Source: JBHGBM01 sp041946965
GTDB taxonomy: Bacteria > Acidobacteriota > Terriglobia > Bryobacterales > Bryobacteraceae
Length of the DNA stretch: 24,091 nt
NCBI GenBank assembly: GCA_041946965.1
Contig: JBHGBM010000112.1
Span: forward strand, 1-24,091
Direction: 5' to 3'
Within the stretch, counting starts at the first letter, position 1. Each line of letters starts with the position of its first letter. A program made the position numbers and the translations under genes. Positions 1 through 7,372 of the stretch are shown one piece after another. Under the pieces are notes generated by a model. The model was not told the origin of the DNA. It ran no database searches and was given only the letters and a program-made list of their open reading frames with translations.

Positions 1-270
1 TTCAGCCTGCCCAACTCCCGCATCATGATCCACCAGCCCTCCATGCAGGGCCTTGCCGGACAGGCGGCGGATATTGACATTTACGCCAAGGAAATCCTGC
101 GTATGCGGGAGATGTTGAACCAGTTGCTGGCGAACGCCACCAGCCAGCCGCTGGAGCGCATCGAGCGCGACGTGGACCGGGACTACATCATGAGCCCGGA
201 ACAGGCGCTCGAATACGGCATGATCGACCGCGTCATCGCCAGCCGCGACGCCGCGTCAGGGGCCAAGTAG
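1..270 (+). CDS. clpP: ATP-dependent Clp protease proteolytic subunit, C-terminal part (5' end outside window)
   Basis: ClpP is the serine peptidase that forms a double heptameric barrel and degrades proteins unfolded by ClpX or ClpA-type ATPases in the cytoplasm. The reading frame is open from base 1 and gives 89 residues, about the C-terminal 45% of a normal ClpP of roughly 200 aa. It begins in the stretch SLPNSRIMIHQP, which carries the catalytic histidine (the H of MIHQP). It continues with the family segment ERIERDVDRDYIMSPEQALEYG, whose DRD holds the catalytic aspartate. The catalytic serine lies upstream of the window. The gene ends 13 bp from the convergent ftsK stop. There is therefore no clpX directly downstream, although clpP-clpX is the common bacterial order. 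Identity is secure; whether it is the main or a second ClpP copy cannot be told. Confidence 0.95.
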   Translation, partial: FSLPNSRIMIHQPSMQGLAGQAADIDIYAKEILRMREMLNQLLANATSQPLERIERDVDRDYIMSPEQALEYGMIDRVIASRDAASGAK

Positions 271-283
271 AAAAGGCCCGCTG

Positions 284-2635
284 CTACCGCAGGCTGTTTT
301 CGACTTCCGCCAGCCAGTCCGGGCGTTTCAGCACGTCGCGCGGCTTGCTGCCGTCCGGCGGCCCGATGATGCCCTCCCGCTGCATCATGTCGAGGATGCG
401 GGCGGCGCGCCCGTAACCAAGCCGCAACCGCCGCTGTAGCGTGGAGGTGGACGCCTTGCCCATCTCCAGCACCACCCGCACGGCATCCTCGTACAGGGGA
501 TCCTGCTCGCCGTCCAGTGTCTCGCCCTCGCCCTCCGGCTCGTCGTCGGAAGGCGGCGCGATCAGGTACGACTGGTCGTACTCCGGCTGCGCCTGCTGCT
601 TCCAGAAGTCCACCACCCGGTTGATCTCGCTCTCGGTGACAAACGCCCCGTGCAGGCGGGTGAGCCGCGAGGAGCCCGGCGGCAGGTACAGCATGTCGCC
701 CTTGCCCAGCAGGTGCTCGGCGCCCATCACGTCGAGGATGGTGCGGGAGTCCACCCGCGTGGCCACGCGGAAGCTGATGCGCGCCGGGAAATTGGCCTTG
801 ATCAGGCCGGTGATCACGTCCACGCTGGGCCGCTGCGTGGCCAGCACCAGGTGCATCCCGACGGCGCGCGCCATCTGCGCCAGGCGCGTGACGCTCTCCT
901 CTACGTTGCGGCCCTCAATCATCATCAGGTCCGCCAGTTCGTCGATCAGGATCAGGATGTAGGGGAGCGGCTGGAGCTCTTCGCGCGGCTCGGCGTCGTC
1001 CTCAAACAGGCTGCGCGGCGCTTCCTGCATCTTCCGTACCTTGCGGTTGTACTGGTCGATGTTGCGCACGCCCTGCTCGGCCAGCAGCCGCAGCCGCCGC
1101 TCCATCTCCAGCACCGCGTTGCGCAGCGCGTTGGTGGCTTTCTTGGCGTCCGTGATGACCGGCGTGAGCAGGTGCGGGATGCCCTCGTACAAGCCCAGTT
1201 CCAGGCGCTTGGGATCCACCATGATCAGCCGCACCTCTTCCGGCGTGGACTTGTACAGGATCGACATGATCATGGAGTTGATCATCACGCTCTTGCCCGA
1301 TCCGGTGGAGCCCGCGATCAGCAGGTGCGGCATGGCGTCAAGCTGCGCCACCTTGATGCGCCCGTTGATGTCCTTGCCGAGCGGAATCGTCAGCCGCGAG
1401 GGGCAGCCGGCAAACTCGTCCGACTCCATGACGCCGCGCAGGCTGATGAGTTCACGCTTCCGGTTGGGAACCTCGATGCCGACGGTGGGTTTCCCGGGAA
1501 TGCGCTCGATCAGAATGGATTCGGCCTGAAGCCCCAGGCAGAGGTCTTCGTTCAGCGCGATGATGCGGCTGTACTTGATGCCCGCCTCGGGCTTGAACTC
1601 GAAGGTGGTGACCACCGGACCGGGGTTGATCTGCACCACCGAGCCCAGCACGTTGAACTCTTCGAACTTGGCCTTGATGGCGACAGCGATGTTCTTCAGC
1701 TCCTGCTCATCGTAAGCGCTGCGGCCCGGCGGCTCGTTTAGCAGGTCGGTGCCGGGCAGGCGGAAGATGGCGTGCGGTCTGGGCGCGGGCGCCGGGCGCG
1801 CCGCGGGCGGCGGTTCGGGCGCCGGCGCCCGCATGACGGGCGCAGGAGCGTCTTCCAGCGGGCAGATGGGAATGTCCGTGGTCTGCGATACGAGTTCCGG
1901 CTCGGACGTGGGTTCGGGCCCGGAATCGAACGGCGGAGCGTCTGCCGCCACGGGTTCCGGCACGGGCTCCGGCCTGGGCTTGCGCCGCTGTTCCTGTTTC
2001 GCTCCGGCCTTCGCACGACTCTTTTCCAGCTTGCGCTCGCGCCGCCGTTCTCTCCAGGCGTGCCACCACTCCCCGATCGCGCGCAGGAAACCGAGCGGCC
2101 CGGCGAACCAGCCCGCCAGCTTCGCCATGGTGAACGTCGTAGCCAGGTAGAGGGAGACGATCAGGGTGGTCGCCAGCAGCACCAATGCGCCGGCAGCGTT
2201 CAGATTGGACGTGAGCCACGCGGCCAGCACGACGCCCAACGCGCCTCCCAGCCGGACAGCATTGCCGAAGATCGTCCAGGGCGGCAGAAAGGAGACGGCC
2301 GCCGTTACGCTCAGCACCGCCAGTACGGAACCGGCGATTTTGGCCAGGGGAGCCTCAATGTCCTCCGAGCGCACCCATTTCCAGGCCAGCAGGAAGGTCA
2401 TGAGCGGGAAGGCGAAGGCCGGCAGCCCGAATATCTGGAGCAGCAGGTCGGAGATGTAAGCCCCAGGATAGCCGATCAGGTTGATAGGCCGGGCCGCGCC
2501 CGCGGCGGTGTCCCACGAAGGATCCTGGGGGTGGTAGGACACCAAGCTCAGGAGCGTCAGAAGCCCGAGCGAGAGGAGCACCAAGCCGGCGACTTCGTTG
2601 AGGCGCTTGTGCGGAGTCGGTGATAGTAGCTTCAT
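284..2635 (-). CDS. ftsK: DNA translocase FtsK/SpoIIIE family
   Basis: FtsK pumps chromosomal DNA through the closing septum and helps resolve chromosome dimers. The 783-aa protein has the full family layout. Several N-terminal membrane helices lie at about residues 15-34, 62-86, 100-118, 128-143 and 148-169. A basic then Pro/Ala/Glu-rich linker runs from about 195 to 300. The motor has Walker A AGSTGSGKS (441-449) and Walker B ILILIDE (560-566), followed by the ATQRPSVDVITGLIKANFP segment. A C-terminal winged-helix gamma domain (about 713-775) would read KOPS-type polarity sequences. The linker is short compared with E. coli FtsK (about 1330 aa) and nearer to SpoIIIE or SftA size. The ATG start lies 6 bp after the uppP stop, so the two genes probably share a transcript. 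No strong Shine-Dalgarno sequence is visible at this start. Confidence 0.96.
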   Translation of the reverse strand: MKLLSPTPHKRLNEVAGLVLLSLGLLTLLSLVSYHPQDPSWDTAAGAARPINLIGYPGAYISDLLLQIFGLPAFAFPLMTFLLAWKWVRSEDIEAPLAKIAGSVLAVLSVTAAVSFLPPWTIFGNAVRLGGALGVVLAAWLTSNLNAAGALVLLATTLIVSLYLATTFTMAKLAGWFAGPLGFLRAIGEWWHAWRERRRERKLEKSRAKAGAKQEQRRKPRPEPVPEPVAADAPPFDSGPEPTSEPELVSQTTDIPICPLEDAPAPVMRAPAPEPPPAARPAPAPRPHAIFRLPGTDLLNEPPGRSAYDEQELKNIAVAIKAKFEEFNVLGSVVQINPGPVVTTFEFKPEAGIKYSRIIALNEDLCLGLQAESILIERIPGKPTVGIEVPNRKRELISLRGVMESDEFAGCPSRLTIPLGKDINGRIKVAQLDAMPHLLIAGSTGSGKSVMINSMIMSILYKSTPEEVRLIMVDPKRLELGLYEGIPHLLTPVITDAKKATNALRNAVLEMERRLRLLAEQGVRNIDQYNRKVRKMQEAPRSLFEDDAEPREELQPLPYILILIDELADLMMIEGRNVEESVTRLAQMARAVGMHLVLATQRPSVDVITGLIKANFPARISFRVATRVDSRTILDVMGAEHLLGKGDMLYLPPGSSRLTRLHGAFVTESEINRVVDFWKQQAQPEYDQSYLIAPPSDDEPEGEGETLDGEQDPLYEDAVRVVLEMGKASTSTLQRRLRLGYGRAARILDMMQREGIIGPPDGSKPRDVLKRPDWLAEVENSLR

Positions 2636-2641
2636 CCCGCT

Positions 2642-3457
2642 TTAGCCGCGGAAGAAAGCCAGAGCAAGCACTATTATGCCAAAAATCACGCGGTAATACA
2701 CGAAGAAAGCGAGCGGCCGGCGCCGCAGGAACCGCAGAAACCAGGCGATCACCGCCACCCCGGTGACGGCGCTGACCAGCACCCCCACCACGAAAACCGT
2801 GCGCATCTCCGGGCCGAGGCCGCCCTGCTTCAGAAGGTCGTACACCGCCTTGACGGCCGCCGCGCCGATGGCGGGCGTGGAGAGCAGGAAGGAAAACCGG
2901 GCCGCCCCCTCACGGTTCAGGCCCCGGATCAGACCCGTGGAAATGGTGATGCCGCTCCGCGAGGTGCCCGGCACGATCGCCAGCGCCTGGGAAAGACCGA
3001 TGGCGCCGGCGTCCTTCAGTCCCACGGTGTTCATGTCCCGCTTTCCGCCGCGCCGGTCCGCCCACCACATCACCGCCCCGACGCCAATAAGCATCACCCC
3101 CATCAGCACCGGGTTGCGCCACGTGGTCTCGGCCTGTTCGTTGAAAAGCAGCCCGAAAACCCCCACCGGGAGGGTGCCGATCGCCAGCAGCCAGAGCAGT
3201 CCCCGGTTCCGGGCCAGTTCCAGATCGGGCATGTAGCCGATGCCGAAAGCCTGCGCGATGATCTGCACCCAGTCGCGGAAGAAATAGATCAGCACTGCGG
3301 CCAGCGTTCCTATGTGCAGCGCGATATCGAACTCCAGCGTCTGCGCCTGCCAACCCAGCAGCCAGGAGGTGAGGTACAGGTGGGCGGTACTGCTGATGGG
3401 TAGGAATTCCGTCAGGCCCTGGACGACCGCCAGGATGATCACTTGGTATAGCGGCAT
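2642..3457 (-). CDS. uppP: Undecaprenyl-diphosphate phosphatase (BacA/UppP family)
   Basis: UppP is an integral membrane enzyme that dephosphorylates undecaprenyl diphosphate, regenerating the lipid carrier for peptidoglycan and other envelope polymers; overexpression gives bacitracin resistance. The 271-aa length is typical. Both signature regions are present: QGLTEFLPISSTAHL (residues 13-27), with the catalytic glutamate at 17 and a conserved His at 27, and PGTSRSG (163-169) with the essential arginine at 167. Several hydrophobic helices lie between and after them. It is the first gene of a uppP-ftsK pair on this strand, 6 bp apart. The spacer to the divergent gene at 3551 is 93 bp and holds a possible extended -10 for uppP close to the ATG. 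Confidence 0.97.
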   Translation of the reverse strand: MPLYQVIILAVVQGLTEFLPISSTAHLYLTSWLLGWQAQTLEFDIALHIGTLAAVLIYFFRDWVQIIAQAFGIGYMPDLELARNRGLLWLLAIGTLPVGVFGLLFNEQAETTWRNPVLMGVMLIGVGAVMWWADRRGGKRDMNTVGLKDAGAIGLSQALAIVPGTSRSGITISTGLIRGLNREGAARFSFLLSTPAIGAAAVKAVYDLLKQGGLGPEMRTVFVVGVLVSAVTGVAVIAWFLRFLRRRPLAFFVYYRVIFGIIVLALAFFRG

Positions 3458-3469
3458 GGGAAAGTAGCG

Positions 3470-3478
3470 ATCTTAACA
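3470..3478 (-). promoter_or_regulatory. Possible extended -10 promoter of uppP
   Basis: On the minus strand the sequence reads TGTTAAGAT, an extended -10 (TGn followed by TAAGAT, 4 of 6 matches to TATAAT). It ends 12 nt before the uppP ATG. There is no convincing -35 at 17 bp. Transcription would start within a few bases of the ATG, giving a very short leader without a Shine-Dalgarno sequence. Confidence 0.3.
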
Positions 3479-3537
3479 CCTGCGCCCTGGAGGCTCGAAA
3501 GAGTCTCGCACCAGGCGACCGCTGCCGCCTGTCAGCG

Positions 3538-3543
3538 TATACT
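3538..3543 (+). promoter_or_regulatory. -10 box placed for a leaderless start of the 3551 gene
   Basis: The hexamer TATACT (5 of 6 matches to the sigma70 -10) ends 7 nt before the ATG at 3551. Transcription normally starts about 7 nt after the -10, so it would begin at or next to the A of the ATG. No Shine-Dalgarno sequence lies between. The -35 region at 17 bp (GCGACC) is poor. Confidence 0.4.
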
Positions 3544-3550
3544 GTTACAA

Positions 3551-5656
3551 ATGTTGTTAGCCGCGAACGCGGCGGCCGCGGCCGAGGTGCCGCATGCGCG
3601 CTATCACCTTACCGCGCGGCCCTGGAGTGTCCTGAACGTCAGCCGCACCGCGTATCTTGACGCGGTGGAAGCCGCCTGCCGCTTCATGGTGCGGCACCAG
3701 GACGCTCACGGCGCCATCATCGACCCGTTTCTCCGCCGCGAGCACCAGTATTCCACGCCCTGTTTCGCATTTTCCGGCGCCGTGCTCCTGGCAGCCGATC
3801 GCGGCTCGGATCTGGCGGACCACGTCGCCCGCGCGCTGGACCACGCAACCGCGTCGCTCGCGGCCGGCGCGCGCGGCATCCCGGACCAGGCGGGCGAGTT
3901 CTACCTGGCGCCTCTCGCGGGCGCGCTCGAGATCGCCGGCGGTATGTTCGCGCCCGAACGCCGCGCCGTGTGGCAGCGCCGCATGCGCACGCCGCTGGCG
4001 AGCGTTATGGAAAACGAAGCCCTGCACCGGAACAGCCGGCGAATCTATGCCATGTACGGCGAGTGGCTGCGCGGGCGGCTTTCGCTTGTGGACCGCGCGG
4101 GCGCACGCGAGTGCGTCGAGCGGAACTGGGCTCAAAGCCAGCGCGAGCGCATGCTCGACGATCGCTGGAACCTTTACCAGGACCGCACCAGCGATCCCGA
4201 ATCGCACGCCGCCGAGGCCGCCGCCCGCGCCCACCTGCTCGGCCTGCTCGCCGCCGGCTACAACGGCCGCGACGCTCAGGAAATGGCCGCGGCGCTCGAG
4301 CGCTCCTCCTCCGCCGCGCTGCTGATGATGGACCCTTCGGGACAGTGCCCGCCCAATGGCCGCGGCGAAGGGCACACCGTGGCCGATGCCCTCAACCTGC
4401 TGGCGTTTGAGCGCATGGCCGCCCGCGAGCAGCCCTTCCGCGCGGGCCAATACCGCCGCGCTGCCATGCTGTCGTTCGCCAGCCTCGCGCGCTGGCGCCG
4501 CAACGACCGTCCGTGGGACGGCTCCTGGTACGTCACCAAGAACCGCTTCGCCCCCGCGCAGCGCGTGGGTTATCAGCCTGGCGCGGGCTATGCCGCCTCC
4601 AACGCCGCCCTGATGATGCACCTGGCCGAAGCCTACCTGGCGCGCGCCCATGAGTTGCCGGAGCAGCCCGCGCCGTGCGAGATCGGCGGCTACGCTGTCG
4701 CGGCCGACGCGAAATTCGCCAGCGTGTTTGCCAACGCAGGCGGCATGCAGGTGGTGGCGAACCTGCGAGGCGATTCCGGAGCCGCCGCCGGCGCCAATTG
4801 GACCGCGCTGGGTGTGGTGCGCTTCGCGCGCGCCGGCTGGGACTCGCGCCTCGGGCCTTCCGACGGCGTGCGCGACCACTCCTCCGGGCGCGGCGTCAGC
4901 TTCGCGCCAACCTGGATTGAAAACGGCCGCTGGATCCACATGGCGGATGTCCCCACCCGGTATCAGGCGAGCTTCCACGTGGACTTCGCGCATCCCCTGC
5001 TGGTGCGCTGCGCCATCCAGTACGCGCCGGTGCGGCGCGCCGCGGGCCCCGCTTTCCGCCAGGACTTCATCATCACGCCGGATGCGGTGCTCAGCGCGCT
5101 CGAAAGCTCCGGTCCCGCGCAGTACGCGGTGACATGGCCGCTGCCGGAAGACGACGGGCAGCCTCTCGAAACCTCTATCACGCGGTATACGGCATCCGTG
5201 CGGTACCCCGGCGGTGCCGGCGAACAGAATTTCATCGCGCTCGCCTCCAGCCCCATGCTGGGCGCGGAGGAAGATCCCCAACGCGGCCCCTGGGGATGGC
5301 TCCGCCCCGTCCGTTCGCGATCCAATCTGACGCTGGTGTACCCGCGCGGCCCGGCAGACCCCCCGGCCGAATCCGTGCGCACCAGCTTCCGGCAACTGCC
5401 GCAAGGCTTCTCCACCATCCTGGGCAGGGTGACGGGCAATCTCTACGTGGGGCGAACGTCCGCCGGAGGCGAAGGCAAAAGCATCGACCTCGACGGCGAC
5501 GGCCGCCCCGAAGTGATCTTCAGCGCGACCTGCGGCTTCTTGCTGCAACTCGATGCCGGCAAAGTGGCCGCCGTGGAAGTCGACCGCGAGGTGCACGCTA
5601 CCATCGGTGAGGCGCGCCTCCAGCTTCAGCCCTTCGATCCCGTCAGAATCGGGTAA
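3551..5656 (+). CDS. Large, probably exported protein of unknown function
   Basis: I do not recognise this 701-aa protein and give it no enzyme activity. The N-terminus MLLAANAAAAAEVPHA is hydrophobic and Ala-rich like a short signal peptide. Its length is below normal, so an upstream in-frame CTG at 3542 may add residues. The first half is rich in Ala, Trp, Arg and Tyr and looks helical, with stretches such as DAHGAIIDPFLRREHQYSTP near residue 52. That would suit an alpha/alpha-toroid of the kind found in polysaccharide lyases, but this is a guess. The second half looks beta-rich. Near residue 645 there is DLDGDGRPEV, a calcium-loop-like motif seen in VCBS/FG-GAP and dockerin-like repeats of secreted proteins. 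Third positions are strongly GC, supporting this strand over the equally long open frame opposite. It stands alone, converging on the gene ending at 5694. Confidence 0.7.
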   Translation: MLLAANAAAAAEVPHARYHLTARPWSVLNVSRTAYLDAVEAACRFMVRHQDAHGAIIDPFLRREHQYSTPCFAFSGAVLLAADRGSDLADHVARALDHATASLAAGARGIPDQAGEFYLAPLAGALEIAGGMFAPERRAVWQRRMRTPLASVMENEALHRNSRRIYAMYGEWLRGRLSLVDRAGARECVERNWAQSQRERMLDDRWNLYQDRTSDPESHAAEAAARAHLLGLLAAGYNGRDAQEMAAALERSSSAALLMMDPSGQCPPNGRGEGHTVADALNLLAFERMAAREQPFRAGQYRRAAMLSFASLARWRRNDRPWDGSWYVTKNRFAPAQRVGYQPGAGYAASNAALMMHLAEAYLARAHELPEQPAPCEIGGYAVAADAKFASVFANAGGMQVVANLRGDSGAAAGANWTALGVVRFARAGWDSRLGPSDGVRDHSSGRGVSFAPTWIENGRWIHMADVPTRYQASFHVDFAHPLLVRCAIQYAPVRRAAGPAFRQDFIITPDAVLSALESSGPAQYAVTWPLPEDDGQPLETSITRYTASVRYPGGAGEQNFIALASSPMLGAEEDPQRGPWGWLRPVRSRSNLTLVYPRGPADPPAESVRTSFRQLPQGFSTILGRVTGNLYVGRTSAGGEGKSIDLDGDGRPEVIFSATCGFLLQLDAGKVAAVEVDREVHATIGEARLQLQPFDPVRIG

Positions 5657-5693
5657 CCTTACGCGCCCCAAAGGTTGCGGGTGAGACTTCGGG

Positions 5694-7172
5694 TCAGTTC
5701 CGGCCGCGTGCCGGTTGCGGCTGTTTGCGCACCTGCTCGAAATACTGCTCCACGTAAGGCTGGAGCGCCACCGGGATCTCGTCGCGGCTGATCTCGGCGG
5801 TGGTTTCTCCGTGCCGCGCGCCGCGCTGCGCGTACGGCGTCTGGAGCTGCCGGTTGCTGTTCTGCACTTCCACGGTCACCTCGCCGCTGACGCTGGCCGA
5901 ACGTTTGCCGATCAGTTCGCTGATCTTCCCCATGGCCGCGAGCTGCTCGGCGAGCTTCACGTCCTTGCTGCCATCCTGGCGCCCGATGCCGCTTCCCGGC
6001 TGGTTGGAGTCCTGCTGCTCGCCGTCCTGCCCCTGGGCCTGCGCCTGAGCGCTCTGCGACATCTGTGCGTCCTGGCCGCCTTGGCCCTCCTGCGCCTCGC
6101 CCTGTTGGCCGGACTGCTGCTTGCCCTGCTGGCCTTCGCCGCGCTGCCCCGGCTGTGCCGAGTTCTGCTTGCCGGTCTGATTCTTGGCGGACTGCTGCTG
6201 CCCCTGGCCGCTGGAGCCGGCGGGCGGCTTCATGCGGGAGAGCAGGTTCTGCATGGCCTCCTTGAACTTGGACATCAGGCTCGAATTTCCCGCCTGCGAG
6301 CTCTCCTTGCCGTCCTGGCCTTCCTGCTTGCCCGTCGCCGGAGCTTGCTTGCCGGCGGAACCGTCCTCGCTCCCCGTGCTGAGGCCCTCGGCGCCCTCCT
6401 CGCCGAGGTCCCACTCATCTCCCTCGCCATTCTCCCCCGCGGTCATGTTCTGGGCGCGTTGCTCCCGGCTCTTCTTCTGCTCGGCGGTCTCCGGCTGCCC
6501 GGAGGTATCCAACGCGGCGTTCTGTTCGGAACCCAGGCGTCCGGCCTGCTCTTCCGCCGGAACCGAAAGAGAGGCCATCTCATCCAACCTGTTGCGCTTG
6601 GGCCAATCCTGTTTCTTTTTCTTCGCCTCAGCCAGTTGCCGCTGCTGATCGAAACCCATGGCCTGCTGGAGAATCGCCAGCATGGGACGCTGCAAGTCGA
6701 GCCGTTGTTCCAATCCGTAACGCAGGGCGAAGAGGCTGCCCGCCGTTGCGAACAGGGCCACCGTGGCATACACCGCCTTGGGCATGGTGAAGGGCACCGC
6801 CTGCCGCACGCTGACCTGGTCGCACAATTGTTCAGCTTGGGCGCGCTGCGCCGCGCAGGTGTCCTCGGAATAATGCCCCGGAGCCCCGTCGAAGTAATAG
6901 GCAGTGGACAGTGAATCGGCAAAGTTGAGCCGGCTGTCGATCAGTTGTGCGACAGCGTAGCCGGAAGGCAGCCTTCGGACCGCCCGGTACACCCCCGCGC
7001 CGAAGGTGGCGGCTGGGATGATCACCAGCCATACCCAGTCGAGCACTTGGGTGCCGAGGAGCAACAGAAGTACGAAAGCAGCCATGCCCGCGCTCGTCGC
7101 CCAAGCTCCCTGGGCGAGAATTTCGTTCCACCAGAAACGCCGGCGGGCCTGCTCCACCAGTTCGATTACCAT
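5694..7172 (-). CDS. Membrane-anchored protein with Gln/Gly-rich region, function unknown
   Basis: The start chosen is the ATG at 7172 (MVIELVEQARRRFWW), preceded by AAGG 4 nt upstream. The open frame runs back to 7394 but would overlap the divergent gene. The 492-aa product has membrane helices at about residues 24-43, 46-65 and 131-152. A charged segment with a Lys run (185-188) follows, then a low-complexity Gln/Gly/Ser/Ala region at about 320-400. A conserved-looking C-terminus (about 403-482) includes SRDEIPVALQPYVEQYFEQV. The arrangement of two early helices, a disordered Gln-rich part and a final domain resembles the C-terminal part of DUF4175-type proteins, which often sit beside MoxR/DUF58/Bat genes. 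Those neighbours are absent here, so the resemblance is only a pointer. A weak minus-strand GATAAT lies at 7248-7253. Confidence 0.72.
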   Translation of the reverse strand: MVIELVEQARRRFWWNEILAQGAWATSAGMAAFVLLLLLGTQVLDWVWLVIIPAATFGAGVYRAVRRLPSGYAVAQLIDSRLNFADSLSTAYYFDGAPGHYSEDTCAAQRAQAEQLCDQVSVRQAVPFTMPKAVYATVALFATAGSLFALRYGLEQRLDLQRPMLAILQQAMGFDQQRQLAEAKKKKQDWPKRNRLDEMASLSVPAEEQAGRLGSEQNAALDTSGQPETAEQKKSREQRAQNMTAGENGEGDEWDLGEEGAEGLSTGSEDGSAGKQAPATGKQEGQDGKESSQAGNSSLMSKFKEAMQNLLSRMKPPAGSSGQGQQQSAKNQTGKQNSAQPGQRGEGQQGKQQSGQQGEAQEGQGGQDAQMSQSAQAQAQGQDGEQQDSNQPGSGIGRQDGSKDVKLAEQLAAMGKISELIGKRSASVSGEVTVEVQNSNRQLQTPYAQRGARHGETTAEISRDEIPVALQPYVEQYFEQVRKQPQPARGRN

Positions 7173-7359
7173 GACACCTTGTACGCGTGTGCGCACCGGA
7201 ACGGCTTCCTTGGATGAAGACGGAGCCGCTTTCGGTTCAATGCTACCATTATCGGCCAGGATGATGCCTCGCGGGAAATCAGACACGGTTGCCTTCCTTG
7301 CACGTCTTTCACCGAAACCGGGGCCCGGAAGTAAAATGGGAGCTGAAACCGCCTCCTCT

Positions 7360-7366
7360 GGAAGGG
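7360..7366 (+). promoter_or_regulatory. Ribosome binding site that fixes a TTG start at 7373
   Basis: GGAAGGG lies 6 nt upstream of an in-frame TTG at 7373. It is the only good Shine-Dalgarno sequence before the receiver domain, so it favours TTG 7373 over the TTG at 7289 where the open frame begins. A possible -10 (TAAAAT, 7332-7337) lies upstream without a clear -35. Confidence 0.6.
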
Positions 7367-7372
7367 ATTGAA

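Noticed and set aside
271..300. Possible clpP terminator (CTGC-TACC-GCAG followed by TTTT)
   Set aside because: The stem is only 4 bp with poor extension and the T-tract is 4 nt; it lies in the last codons of ftsK.
650..1741. Long plus-strand frames opposite ftsK
   Set aside because: They mirror strongly conserved FtsK motor codons; composition is His/Gln/Arg-rich with no recognisable motif.
3557..5671. 704-codon open frame on the minus strand opposite the 701-aa gene
   Set aside because: Its translation is an Arg/His/Gly/Ala-rich mirror typical of antisense frames in GC-rich DNA. It has no start signal, and the plus strand has the GC third-position pattern, a signal peptide and a -10 box.
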